The translations under genes were made by a program, and so were the position numbers. From contig OY718807.1 in NCBI GenBank assembly GCA_963070105.1, positions 868,001-932,000 on the forward strand: a stretch of 64,000 bases of DNA. Direction: 5' to 3'. The DNA comes from Litomosoides sigmodontis. Its lineage: Eukaryota > Nematoda > Chromadorea > Rhabditida > Onchocercidae. Of this stretch, positions 1 through 12,220 are shown piece after piece; within the stretch, counting starts at the first letter, position 1; each line of letters begins with the position of its first letter. Below the pieces are notes generated by a model. That model had not been told where the DNA came from. It made no database searches and saw nothing but the letters and a program-made list of their open reading frames with translations.

Positions 1-570
1 TCATTTGTGGTACTGTTTATCGTGAAAGTTCTAAATGTTAAAGGATTGGCAAGGAATCGCTTGTGGGCAATAAATTTAGATAAGGCGAAAATTAGGTAGA
101 ATACGGATGGTAAAGCTGATAAGCTCGTGTGTAAAACAAGTAAAAATAGGTGCTAGTAAGGGATAAAGCTGATCAAAGTCACGTTTCTTTGTAGAAAATG
201 TAACCAATGCGAGAGTTACTTATTACATTAAAATTATCACTAACATATGATTTTTTTACCAAGAATGTTAGCTCAATTAAAAGGAAACTGTATATTAGAT
301 AAAGTTGAAGGGTTAGGAAGCTATAACACGTTTTCAATGGCTTGTCACAATTCCGACTTAATTTTTAACTTAAATTAATTTCATTTAATTTAACGGCACT
401 AATTTATCCTAATCATACTAGAAATTATAGTTCGAAAAGAAATCAAATGACATCGAAGGCGGAGTAATGCAAAGCACAAAATATTATGTCACTATAATTT
501 ATTTCCATTCACTGAATGACGAATACTTAACATTTTGTATTATAAGTTACAACATCTTCTATTATAAAGA

Positions 571-606
571 AAGGCAGAGAGAGAGAGAGAGGGAGAGAGG
601 GAGAGG
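571..606. repeat. GA-rich simple repeat
   Basis: Run of GA dinucleotides interrupted by GG, ordinary microsatellite sequence. Nothing suggests a function. Confidence 0.8.
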
Positions 607-3600
607 AAAAATGTGAAGAAGATCCTTGATCATTGGCTTATTATGCATCCCTACCAGCCACTAGCGCTAACACCTTTTAACACTTTCAAATAACACTGAG
701 TCTTTTTTAAAGGATAAATATGACTTAGTCATCTCTGTGAGCTGAACTTTGTTCAAATATCATTTATTATTCCAAAATTAAATTAGTGACATTTTTTTGG
801 TTATTTTTTGCATTCCCTGTGTTTACCAAAAATTAAAAAACTCAAACAAACATTGCTTTATCTTATGTTTCCCACTTTTTTTGATAATTATCAAATGGGA
901 AAAGTGTGATTATGTGCCAAATGGATGTTGACGACGTAAATATTAAAAAAAAAGATAGTTAATGAATTCATCAGTTGGAAGAACTAAATAAGCTAGCAAA
1001 AATTGACTCAAGTTTTCAATTCATTTTTATGTGGGCGTAGTTAAGCAAAATTGATGACGTTCATGTGACATTGGTAGACTTAATGAAGTAAAGTGGGGAA
1101 AAACGAAATAATGATTTCCCTGATGTCGTTGATGAAAAAAAAGATACCATTGATGACTATATAAAATTAAGCATTTTGTTAGAAAGCAATTTGGTTGCCA
1201 AACGCATAGTGCTGCACTTTAACTGTTATAACAATATAGCTGTCACTCAATTTTCTTCCTATAACTACTATTTCTTTTAAATGTGAATAGATTCTTTAAA
1301 TTCTTTTTTCACTTAAACTTCCCAAGCAGTTTAGATATGTATGAGCCTATGTGTAATAATATTTGAAGTTACCTTGTTCAATCTTTCATTTTATTTTATA
1401 GCAAAAGTAACACATCACACTAGTTATCATTTAATCTGTCTGAAGTAAACAAATGAGGAATGTCCGACATAGTTCATATATTTCACGGCTTTTGCTCTTC
1501 CAGAAAAACTCATAAGCAAACCTCTGCTTGTAGAATGAACATGTTTTTTTAATTAACAAAATTAAAAATTTACTCGATAGCAAAAATTATTAAACTGTAG
1601 TTAAATTACAAAACAAACCAATAGGAGAAAAAAGATTTAAAGTCATTACGTCACTCACTGTCCACCTATTCTACACATTCAAGTCTCATTGCACGCCCAA
1701 TGCAAACGTTAAATCTCAGAAAAGTATGGTTCTATGGAAAATAGGCGCATATGAACGCTTTTCATTTAAAATGAATCGTGTGGATTTATCACTGACACTA
1801 CTCATTTATCCACAATACTTTAAGACTAACAATACGAACTTTCTAACATTAGCTAAAGCTTCAAACTAATATAGTATGACTTAGCTCAAAAGCCTTTTTT
1901 TTCCTTAGTTCTGAAAAAGCGCGAACAAATTAAAGATCCTTTTTCTTCTTCGAACATTTGAAAAGTTTCACGAACAATTCTTTATTCATTCCTAAAATTT
2001 GCAATTTCTCTTTACTCTACAACTCTTGCTTACTTTGAACTAAATGGGAAGTTTAATTTCAAAATCAAGCAATGCTTTTTTCTTTTTGATTATATTAAAA
2101 AGCCAATATGCTATTATGAGAAATAAGATTACGAATATTAATTACTATTCTTACTCTCTTTCTGCCAGAATAAATTAATTAAAAAAAATAACTTGGTTAT
2201 ACGAGAGGAAAAATTGGATAGAAAAAAAGTTATACATCGTTCATTGTGATGCGTGTGCTAACAGCGATTAATGTCATTTATTAGATGTGGCGATGAGATT
2301 ATGAGGTTGCTCACTAAATTACTGACTACTTGGAAATTGAATTATTCAGACCAGTGATTACTCGGTTCGCGTGTGATTTCAATTTAGGGACGAAATAATT
2401 ATTCACATGTTAATAAATTTAGACGCACTGATGCTCTAATAATGTTGTACGTGAAGCAGCAAGTTTGCGTTCAATTAAACTTTAAGCGTTGCGATGAGTG
2501 TCTGTTTAAAAGCATTGCCAGGATATCTTATCACCAAACCTCTAAACGTCTATAATCTCAACCAAAATTCTCTCCTCACGTGCTTCCAGCTAATGAATAC
2601 TTTCTTGGCTGAGGCTTGGTTATAAAATATGTCAGCCTGAAAGCCATGACGGATGTAGCTCTTGCGTATGAACGCATTGTTGAACCACTCTCTCTACGAT
2701 AAAGTTCAATTTTTGTGTAGCTCTTTCTTGCATGGAATATGGCAAATTCAACGGATAAGTCGTCAGAGATTTAAGGTCGAACGATTAAAAAAATCGTTGC
2801 TTTCATAAAGGTTACATGTTAATCAAAGATTTCGTCTTTTTTTCTGTTCAACATATGTCATATTTTAGGTAGGCTTCGTGCCAGCAGCTATGCCAAATAT
2901 GAGTATCTTTTCCGGCTCGCTCTAATCGACAAAATTTAAAAGTGAATTGAAAAAATGTGTTAAAATAAAAAGAAAAAAGTAAATGCAAAATGTCCTAATA
3001 TGGCCATCCATCGCTGCCTCACTAATTCGTTGGTTAGAAATTAGCCTGTGGATGAGCTGAACTTGTCAATTTGAATTTATCAGGAATTTTTAATTTCTCA
3101 GTTTAGTGTGACTATAATTAAGTGATTATGCCAAATATTGCGCTAAAGCAAACTATTATTATTTGCATTGTCAAATTTCCTTCATCGCTCAATTAAGTTG
3201 CTTAGTAAGAGAGAGGATCGGATGTAAATCAATGAATGAATGTAAGAAATTAAACTTATAAAGGTATTAAAAGGCAGTTTATAGGCAGTTGTTTTGATTC
3301 CCATTTGATTTAATAATTACCACAGAATATCGCTAAAGAGAGAGACGACGACCTTATAAAAAGTAAATGAATTTTTTAATTGTAATTAAGAAGCTATGGC
3401 ATATATAATATTAGAATTGCCGTAATGCGTTAAGTGTGAGTTTATGTGTTTCATTTCATTATAATTAACCAATTCCCCCTTTTCTCCAGACATTTCCAGA
3501 AAAATCTGCTTTTAGTTTCATTTTGCTAATTAAGTGGCTTCAGTGAATTATTCTAAGTGCTTTAAAAATTATTACTTTTTAATTCTCATTTTTTAGCAAA

Positions 3601-3848
3601 TAATTTTTAAACTTTAAGTATTGGATGAAGGAAATTAAATTAGCAAAAGAAAAATTTCAAATGTTCTACTTGCTGACTTATTGATAAATTGTTTGTTACC
3701 ATGAATGCTGTCCATTGCCTTTTTTTGTTAATAAGAGAACCAAAGATGCAATAATTTGTTAATTACCGTAGTAGTAGTGGTAGGAGGAGGAGTAAGAAAG
3801 CTTTACATTTGATGTTTTATGCAAAATGAGAGGGACTAATTTGAGTAA

Positions 3849-4117
3849 ACGTCATAGTAGATGTCTAGCAATTGAATGCAAGCATATAATTAGAATGACG
3901 TAAGCAGAATGAAGGTCACTTAACTCAATAAATATGAATGTGACGTAATTAGAGTGAAGATAGCACACTCCCTATGAAGACAACGTGATCATCGGTCCCT
4001 ACGAAGATAACGTGATCATAACGAAAACAACACAATCAGGATGAGGATAACTAACGTAGTAGTAATGAGATCATAACTAATGACTATAGCATAATTGTAA
4101 AAAGAAAGACAACGTCA
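3849..4117. promoter_or_regulatory. Cluster of CRE-like bZIP half-sites upstream of the neuropeptide gene
   Basis: ACGTCA occurs at 3849-3854 and 4112-4117, and TGACGTAA at 3896-3903 and 3941-3948, all within 270 bases and 470-740 bases upstream of the neuropeptide start codon. TGACGTAA is a good CREB/ATF/PAR-bZIP type site. The surrounding 300 bases also have a loosely repetitive look (for example two copies of GA-A-AACGTGATCAT near 3976 and 4003). Clustering is seen; regulation of the neighbour is inference. Confidence 0.3.
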
Positions 4118-4589
4118 GTATGAAACTAACACAGTACAATTTAATGTAGTAAGTTCGAAAAGGCAAAATAGTTAAACTAATTTTGCCTCCGTAATGCAAT
4201 CAATGAATAACCTTCCATTTAATTCTCTTGCTGTTGATTTTACAGGAGTGAAATTACGCTTGATTTTTAAAAAATTTAATTACAACTGATGATGTAAGAG
4301 TACGACTTGTTGTTTGCGTTGACTGTGGCAACAAATTAGGTTTATTAAAAGTAATATCATAAAGCTGACCTTCCCACTCTCAAAGTAAGCCAATTGCAGT
4401 ACTACTAACCTGTAAACTAAACTGTGGCATACGAATTGCTTGAGTACGTGAAATTTACTGATCGTTTATTGATTTCCTTCCGTTACTGTTTTCTTTTCCT
4501 TCCGTTTATTGTTTTCTTTTAATTTATTGAATGCAACGTTCGCTGAATTGTGCGTGTATTGCAGAAAACAGAAGCAGAAAGGACCACTG

Positions 4590-5523
4590 ATGTTCGCTTA
4601 TCAAATGTTATCATTAGTTCTCTTATTACTGGTAAATTTTAATCATTTCTCACATTTTACTAAAGTGAGTAATTAAATATACGATTATGTGGCAATCCGC
4701 TTCAGCTAAATTACTAGAGAACTTATCGCGAAGAGATTATTTTGATAGAATGTGAGTGGTTGTGGTTAGACCATGCATTGATGGGACTGATCGACTGACC
4801 GATCGTGTGGTCACAGTCACTTCCTAATAGCTATCCATAGGAAATAAATACTTTCAGGTTTTGGGTGGACTTAATGATGCAAAATCTGAATTTAATGATA
4901 TGAGCAGAATGGAGGACTTGATGAAAGGTTCCAGATTCCAAACAAAACAAGCGTTGGATTCAATAGATGGGAGTGAATTTAGTGGATCGGAAGGGGACAG
5001 GTTTAGGATAAGAAAGCGACTTATCGACCTATTAGAAAGTGCTGGATTCGGGATGGAAAAACGAGCTCTCGATGCATTGGAGGGTGAGGGATTCGGGATG
5101 AAGAAACGAGCACTCGATTCACTGGAAGGCGAGGGATTCGGGATGGAGAAGAGAGCTCTCGATGCATTAGAGGGTGAAGGATTCGGGATGAAGAAGCGAG
5201 CACTCGACTCACTGGAAGGTGAGGGATTCGGGATGGAAAAGCGAGCACTCGATGCTTTGGAGGGTGAAGGATTTGGACTGAGAAAACGAGCTCTCGATGC
5301 ATTGGAGGGTGAAGGATTCGGACTGAAGAAGCGAACATTCGCATCGTTGGGTGGATTTGGGATGAAGAAGCAAACTCCCGGTATATTACAGGGCAAAGGC
5401 TATGGAATAGGAACGAAAGCGATTAATTTGAAAAACGAAGGATTTGACAGACTGCAAAACCGTCCTTTCCAGTTTGCTGGTAAATTTGCAAATTTTGATA
5501 TAATTATTCAACTGAGGAAATGA
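4590..5523 (+). CDS. nlp-14: Orcokinin-type neuropeptide precursor (NLP-14/NLP-15 family)
   Basis: Secreted precursor cut at dibasic sites into orcokinin-like peptides; in C. elegans the NLP-14/NLP-15 peptides (ALDGLDGAGFGFD type) are neuronal signals. Exon 1 (4590-4631) encodes MFAYQMLSLVLLLL, a signal-peptide core, and ends at a GTAAAT donor. The intron ends at TTTCAG (4857), and exon 2 continues in phase 0 from 4858 to a TGA at 5521-5523. After a spacer with one degenerate copy (ALDSIDGSEF), seven 15-residue units follow from 5020 to 5334, each ending in KR, of the form ALDALEGEGFGMKKR or ALDSLEGEGFGMEKR. Two or three diverged peptides follow (TFASLGGFGM, TPGILQGKGYGIG, AINLKNEGFDRLQ). The aromatic residue of GFGF is replaced by Met or Leu. 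Total about 235 aa. The C-terminal tail could be altered by an unrecognised splice at the GTAAAT near 5479. Orthology to nlp-14 rather than nlp-15 is not settled. Confidence 0.9.
5020..5334 (+). repeat. Seven-copy 45-bp coding tandem repeat with 90-bp higher-order period
   Basis: Each 45-base unit encodes one orcokinin-like peptide plus its KR site. Units 2-5 alternate ALDAL...GFGMKKR with ALDSL...GFGMEKR, giving a two-unit period that suggests expansion by duplication of a 90-bp pair. Because the unit length is a multiple of three and stop codons are absent in other frames, long antisense open frames appear here as artefacts. Confidence 0.95.
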
Positions 5524-6686
5524 AAATTTTGAAGCTAAGAGAAATTTCGTTCACATTGACTTCCTCCTATAATAATTGTCAATTAAATTTATTTATGATT
5601 AATTGAAATTGAAACAAATCGGAATACGTTTTAAAAAATGGATTAATTTATAGGTTTAAGGACTAAACAATATCATATGAACCGTCATTCCACAACTGGA
5701 AGGCACTCACGTCCGAACAGAATGGATCATTTCTACCGGTTATTTTTTCCCTCCTTCTCACAAAAACAAGTTAGCGTTTGATTTGCATAAAATGGAAATT
5801 TAGTGGATATTTTTGCCATTCAAAATTTTCAAATGCAGTTTTTTAGAATAAAAAAAACAATGATTTGCCTGGCTTCTGCTTCACCTTTATCCATACGCCT
5901 CTTCCTTCACCTTTGCTCGTACGATTGAAGCCTTTCTTGGCAATGGACTAATTCATAAGATCAAGCCTTTTTATTTGTTTATGAGTTAGTTGCTAGGATC
6001 GAAGTTTAGCATTACCTCTCCTATTCTATTCTTCACATGCTCTCCGCACTAACTGTCTTTGTTATGTTAATTCCATTCAGGAAAATCTCAAATTTCAATG
6101 TTTCGTAGCGGCGTCTTTCTAAAAGAAACAATTTCGCCAGACAATGTTTAGTTTTTTAAAAAGAACGTTTGGCAAATAATTAAAACAGCAGCAGTTGAGC
6201 TTTACTTTCTTTCGGAAGAGAGAGGTACAATGATGAATATGAATGCGCATTTTCAGGGAAGTTTCTATAATGAAATGAAATGGAAAGAATAGCGGCGGCA
6301 TGAGCCCTGCACGGCACGACTATTCCTGTATGATCTCATAGTATCCTAAACCGGTGTAAATGTTCCCTCCCCTTTTGTGGACATTTTGATAAAATTGATT
6401 AATATTTCAATATCAAATTTTACATCAACAAGACGGCAAGCAAAAGCAATCACATTTTGGCAGTCATTTCTACGCGGTAATCGAGGATTTGTTTATTTTG
6501 CTGAAAAATGAAATAAAAAAGCGAGCAAACACTTTTTATTGATGAATTCTGAAATTCGTTTCATTTCATAGACGAAATGTAATTAAATTGTTGTTTATTT
6601 TACAACATTACGGCAAGATTATTGTATATTTTGTACGCACAGTGAGTTAACGCCTGAAGTACTCTGATCGAAGCTGAAAAATTTTT

Positions 6687-6738
<52 letters not shown>

Positions 6739-7236
6739 GATGATGTGCGAGCATGTGATCAGACTCTTTAATTCTTGAAAATTTAACAATTATCACTCAC
6801 AGTTTAAAATTTTCCAGGAAAATTATCAGCAATTTTTATCTTAAATGCATTCCACTAATTCCGCCTCGAAACCTATAAAGCGGAAGACTCACAGTTATGC
6901 TGATGATTTAATAAAGCTTTTTGTTCTTGCAAGATGAATTGGAACATTTGCGCAGTCGAATATAGTACCGCAAAGCACAACTGCATGATTCACTGAAGTT
7001 TTGAGATGACCAGTGTCCACGATTTTTGCATTTCTAAGATTAAAAAAAGTTAACGCATGACTTATGCATGACGGTTGACTTATTTAAATGGAATATTCTG
7101 TTCAATATAATTTACACCGCTCATACATTAATCTTAAGATGATCTTTTCAAGCAGTTAAGCAAATAGTAATCAAATAAGTAAATCAATTCAAAGCCAATT
7201 GTCCAATAATTTCTGCCGTCGAACCAGACAACTAAC
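5524..7236. other. Region downstream of nlp-14; may hold last ADAMTS exon(s)
   Basis: No complete gene. A minus-strand candidate exon lies at 6908-6992 (CTTCAG acceptor, Cys-rich reading ESCSCALRYY...CSNSSC, then TAA), which would resemble a thrombospondin repeat end. Its phase does not fit directly to the last secure ADAMTS exon, so it is not joined here. A long TA microsatellite occupies 6690-6732. Confidence 0.4.
6690..6732. repeat. (TA)n microsatellite
   Basis: Uninterrupted TA dinucleotide run of about 43 bases. Confidence 0.95.
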
Positions 7237-10200
7237 CTTAAGGAAACAAACTCGAGTAACTTTATTGTTGTCTTCCGCAGCACACGTTGGACAAGTCCTG
7301 ATACGTTGTTCAAAGCCAAAATCGCAGGAGGCTGAACACGCCGACCATTCCGTCCATTTGAAGTCACCTGCTAGAACTAGCGGAATGCATTGGACATATT
7401 CCCTTATGTGCTCAATAAATTTCCATTTGTTACTTTGCCAAGTAAATAAGCTTGTGACCTCATTTGTTGAACAAATAAATTTGTGTTGCGTTATCTTATA
7501 CGGTGAGCTCCAAATCTCACTTAATTAATCGACAAGTGTAGTCGAAATTCAATTAAAGCAGTAAAAAGCAAGTTCATTTAAGCAAAAAACAAATCTCTTA
7601 CATGTTACTGTCGTACGAAGCTTCCTTACCTGTACATTTACCGTAACATGTTTGCCGTTGCCCTCGAAACATGCGGCATGCTTTTCTGTTGATGGCACCT
7701 TTGATGCATTCGCTCCTTCTCAAACGAAATCCTTTCTGTCCACAAAATGAAGCTGTGCAACCGCTCCAACTCGACCATTCCGCCCACACTTGCAAATTTA
7801 GCCGCAATTTCATAAATCTTTCTTCAAAATCTTTGCTTGCGCATTTGCTTCATTAAATATTGTTTATGCTCGAATACTATTCATTAAATATTGCTTATAT
7901 GAGTGAGCAATAATCGGAACAAATTTTATTTCTCACCTAAATTACTTTCATTTTTTCCTCATTTCATGCCTACTGTTTGACCTTTTTGTTCATTCATTCA
8001 ATACAAATTTTATCCTTCGGAATTATGCAATTTTATGAAATTAAAAAAGTCGGCTAACTTCGTTCAACTGTTTGATTGATCGAATTGTTCATAACAATTT
8101 TGACGTGTTTTTGCGCTAATCGAACCGAGCCATTTTGCTCCATTTCATTTCGTCTTGGACAATGTGATGAAAATTCAACAATTCCTCGTCCATCACAACT
8201 CAATTTCTGCCAATTTTGACAAGTTTATTTTGCTCCAAGTTTGCAAAGAAATTGCCCGTTTTTGAAAAAAGTTTCAGACTTAGTAAAGCTAAATTTATTC
8301 ACGTGGAAAATAAATTTTCTGAAAAATTATGCAATTTAAAAACTCATAAACATATTTGGATCATTTCTATTTTATTATATTTTTGCTTCTTAACAAAATG
8401 AGTGACAAGTGTTGCAGAGGAAAGAAGGATGAAAATTACCCTACATCGACCTTTGACACAATACTGGTCAATACCGCATGGTGTACCGTCCGGAAAAATG
8501 GCAGCTGTCCGAATTAGTCCATTCGATAAGAAACACCTAGAAAAATGGGACTCTTGCAAATATTTGAAAAAGGTTATGGGATGAATCAGAATTGTTTTTT
8601 ATATATTTCGTGAAAGTTACAGTAAACTATTTGCAAAAAAACTCGCCTCTTAGTTTCTAATTTCGAAAATTTTGAAAAAATATTTACGAAACAGTAAAAT
8701 CGACGAGAAAAAACAGAAATAAATATGATTATATTTTTGAAAAATTTTAGTAACTTATAAAAATTAAAAAATTCTGGGAACATTTCATGTAATAATTTAG
8801 TAAATATTTTCATTAAAATACCATATTTTGCAGCGATTGCTGCTGTGTTGCATTCCCTTTCCTGTTAAATTCGTTGTTGATGGATCACCGCTATCGCGAA
8901 GCTGTGTACAACTTTTTGTAGCAAATTCTTCGATTGTTGGCCCATCGCATTTCTGACATGCACACGTACACGTACGTAGTACACACGTATCGATTGTCAG
9001 TTAATTATTGAGGAAAATTTTCGAAATCAAAATTCGACCACATATTTTAGTGGATGAAAAATTGAGGAATAGCCCATCACTTCATAGTTGAGTAGAAAGT
9101 GGACCAATTTTAAAGTCTTATTTTTTGAACAAATTTTTGTTTCTTAGGAAATGTGTGAAGTGGAAGTAAAAATTAGTACGACGAGCTTACATTTTTTTGA
9201 CAACGAATTCCACGTGCGTCGTCACCGACGCAATACGAACCACCGTTGTTTGGGCTAAAATTCAGCTGTAATATTTTGTGAACAAACACTTTTCATTTAA
9301 TTTTCCAAAATCTTTACTTGGATGTGTTAATATTTCAAAAATTTGTGCTTAAGCGAAGAGAGCTCTTTCCTCTTGTCTTTTCTTAATGAATGAAATGAAA
9401 GTGAGAGAGTGGACGTGTACTGTGCTAACCCTCGAATTTTGGACTAAATAATTAGTCTAAAAACATTGAAAAAATTAGCACGCACTAAATTTAGACAATT
9501 AAAATATTGTAAACTCAAAAATGTACTTAAATAGCACTTACTAAGGGCTGTTGCAAATTCTTATTGAACGTCGCACTCTAATCTGTCCGCTTATTTGGCA
9601 CGGAACACATTGCGTTGCGCAGCCACCACGTCCGCTTACTGTCCAATCACTCCATCCTCCATGACGCAACTTGACGGCAACTTCCTGTACTGCCCTTTTG
9701 CACTGTCCTTCAATGCACCACTGCAATTCATCTTTTATTAAGTGATAAAATGCCTTGTCTATCGTCAACTGAGTGTTGACGATGAAGTTGAACAGTTGTT
9801 ATCAGTGAAAATTAAATTTGAACAATTTAAATGACTACCATGTGATGACCGCAGTGGGAATATTCGAGTGCCGGATGAGCACTGCGTATGACACCTTCAC
9901 CGTTACCGCACCAAATCATTTTACAAACATCCTGTCAGTTTGATATTATGATGTTCATTTGATCTGTTTAACAATGACCTCAAATTTTCTTTCCATGAAT
10001 AATCGAAATTAAATTCCTAAAGTCATTTCTTAAAGCGGTTTTCTAGTTTCCGGTTCTTTTCCTGAAGGTAAATCTTCTCTTCGTTCTACTATTGATCGGT
10101 AAAAATTTCGAAAGGCTAAAATGAGCAAGCTTTATTACACTGATATGTTCATTATGCCTAATTTCATGTTTCCAGCAAATTCCATGAAATAGCATGCACT

Positions 10201-12220
10201 GCTCATCCAACGTATACATTTGACCGGACAGAATTTTAGGCATCCGTTTATGCCTGATATTAGTTGTTCGCAAACAATTTCCGGTCACGCTCCTTTTGTC
10301 CAATTCCTAAGCTTTGCAAATTTCTGAGATTACTTGTAGAATGAAATTATCAAATTTGAATGTTTGGAAGGATAGGTTCAAAAAAAGAATCTGTAGTTTT
10401 TTAGCAGAGGCTAATTTTCTTATGAGTGGAATATTCGAACAAAGAAGTAGATCGAAATGAAATATGAAATAATTTAAATGAAGTAATTCTGCCTGAAATA
10501 AACCGGCTGTTTCCAATTAAATTGTGGATTCAAATTCAAATTTCATCGCACTCAATGCTCACAGCAATAAAATGGTCGAGCTCTCGGGCACTGCAGGGTG
10601 ACCATAATGTACGACCAGGGCCCGTCGAAGTGGACATAATGCAACACGAGTCATTGCAGCCATTTTCACCGTCATGCGTCATTCCCATGCTCAAAAGCTG
10701 AACGTTATTTTAACAAATGGCAACAAATAAATTTTTATGATTTAAAAATCTAAAGATAAATGAGTTATTTTAGTGGAATATTTTTACACCAAAGTATAAC
10801 GCACCATTTCACAACTGAAAGCTTTTTTCCTACCTGCGACAGCGCGAAGAAAACTAATTTATTCTTTGGCAGTGCTTTTACTGACACTGAGCCAATTAGA
10901 AAAGAATTGAAAATTCATGCTATGATAGCGTAGGAAATGTAACAAAATTGAATGTGAAAGGATGGCGGTGAGTGACGGCGACAGAGCGCATCGAATTATT
11001 CAGTAAGCAACATTGTCCTCGCGGTGTTTATCAAAAAGGATTTGGTTTAAAATGAACTTATGGCCCATTTCATGCGCAACTATGAAAACGGCGCTGAAAT
11101 CAACGCCTTCGCTGATCGTGCAACTCTTCTCCGCCGCACACATTCCTTTTACAGGTGCGTAGCCAGCCAGTGTTCGAACTTCGTTATCGTACAAGTCGTA
11201 CCTGTAAGTGATTAATATCAAAGTGCGCACATAGTGTTTCATTTGAATAGAATTTATCACCTCAAAAAATAGTGGGAAATTGTTAATGTAAATTAATTTA
11301 CAAGGTAATTAGGAATGAAAGCATACCCGGTGAAGAGTAGCGCATGATCCCATCTCGTGGTGTTTTCACCACTTCGATTAATTTTCCATTGATAAGCGCA
11401 AAATAGATCAAGCAAAAGTTTTGCATTGCCATTTGCATGTAAATTGCGCGACAATTCAACCTTTTTGGAATTTTTTATTAAAAATTTTTAATTTTAAGCT
11501 AGATGATTCAGACTAAAACAGAAACAAAATAAAAAGGAAACAACTTATGCTGATTTTTGTTTGCAGATATAAATGGTCCTTACAGTATTTTTGCTATGTG
11601 ATATCATTAATTATGTGAATAGTTAGGCATTTGATGGAATTTAAATTAGCTCATTAGTAGACTCTCTTTATTTGCCAATTCTCTTATTTTTACATCCGTA
11701 AATTAACATTCGCTAAATTAATTACCTACGTAACACTAATGATTTCTCATCACACTTGAAGGAAAACAATAAGTTCATCGACATGGCTGGCTGGGATGTT
11801 ACTAATATGCCTAAACTATTTATATTTCTTTTTCGCTTATAATTACTATCCAAGAATTCCAATACCGGTGGCACTTTCATCACAGCGTAGTGATTCACAA
11901 CAAACTGAACCGAACGCTTCAATGACGGATGCCGAAATAAGGCATTCATCTGCAATAATCCAATGATACGCGCTATTTAGTAATTAGTAATTAGCGAGAG
12001 TAATTATCACTTCGTAACGCATCATTAATGTCGCCGAAAATAGGTCTTGCTGGTAGAGGGATAAAATTTTAAAAGGAAAATTTCAATGTGTACATTATTT
12101 ACAACTGTGAATGCATAATTTCGAAGGATTAGGTCTGCGCTATTGTCGTATAACTGCTGAAAATGTGTCCAAAGAGCATCATCGACAAATAGCGCGAGCT
12201 CAACTGTCAGCTCATCGCTT
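7237..12220 (-). CDS. ADAMTS family secreted zinc metalloprotease (both ends unresolved)
   Basis: Extracellular matrix protease of the ADAMTS family. From 5' to 3' on the minus strand: exon 12103-12220 opens the catalytic domain (VELALFVDDALW); 11949 downward carries MNALFRHPSLKRSVQFVVNH; the 11.3-11.4 kb exon ends WDHALLFTG; the 11.1-11.2 kb exon has GYAPVKGMC and VAHEMGH. This splices in phase 2 to the 10.6-10.7 kb exon, completing HEMGHNMGMTHD, the full HExxHxxGxxHD zinc site, followed by CCIMSTSTGPG (Met-turn region) and WSPCSARELDHF. Then come a disintegrin-like exon (10.2 kb, MYTLDEQCMLFHG), VCKMIWCGNGEG (9.9 kb), a thrombospondin repeat (9.54-9.7 kb, GGWSDW) continuing at 9.2 kb (NNGGSYCVGDD), a Cys-rich part (8.9 and 8.5 kb, FPDGTPCGIDQYCVKGRC), and two more thrombospondin repeats (7630-7788 WAEWSSWSGC; 7237-7367 WTEWSACSASCDFG). 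Signal peptide, propeptide and stop codon were not identified with confidence. The family call is firm; which nematode ADAMTS (gon-1, adt-1, adt-2, adt-3) is open. Confidence 0.85.

Larger units (their letters stand above)
1..4589. other. Intergenic region, no gene recognised
   Basis: I see no convincing exon chain on either strand: open frames are short and not flanked by usable splice signals. It contains a short GA-rich tract near 571-606 and, in its last 750 bases, several CRE-like half-sites described separately. The stretch is the likely upstream regulatory region of the neuropeptide gene that starts at 4590. Confidence 0.6.

Noticed and set aside
4854..5396. Long antisense frames (180 and 107 codons) opposite the neuropeptide repeats
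   Set aside because: They are open only because a 45-bp coding repeat keeps all frames free of stops; the products are low-complexity Ser/Pro/Arg strings with no splice or start support.
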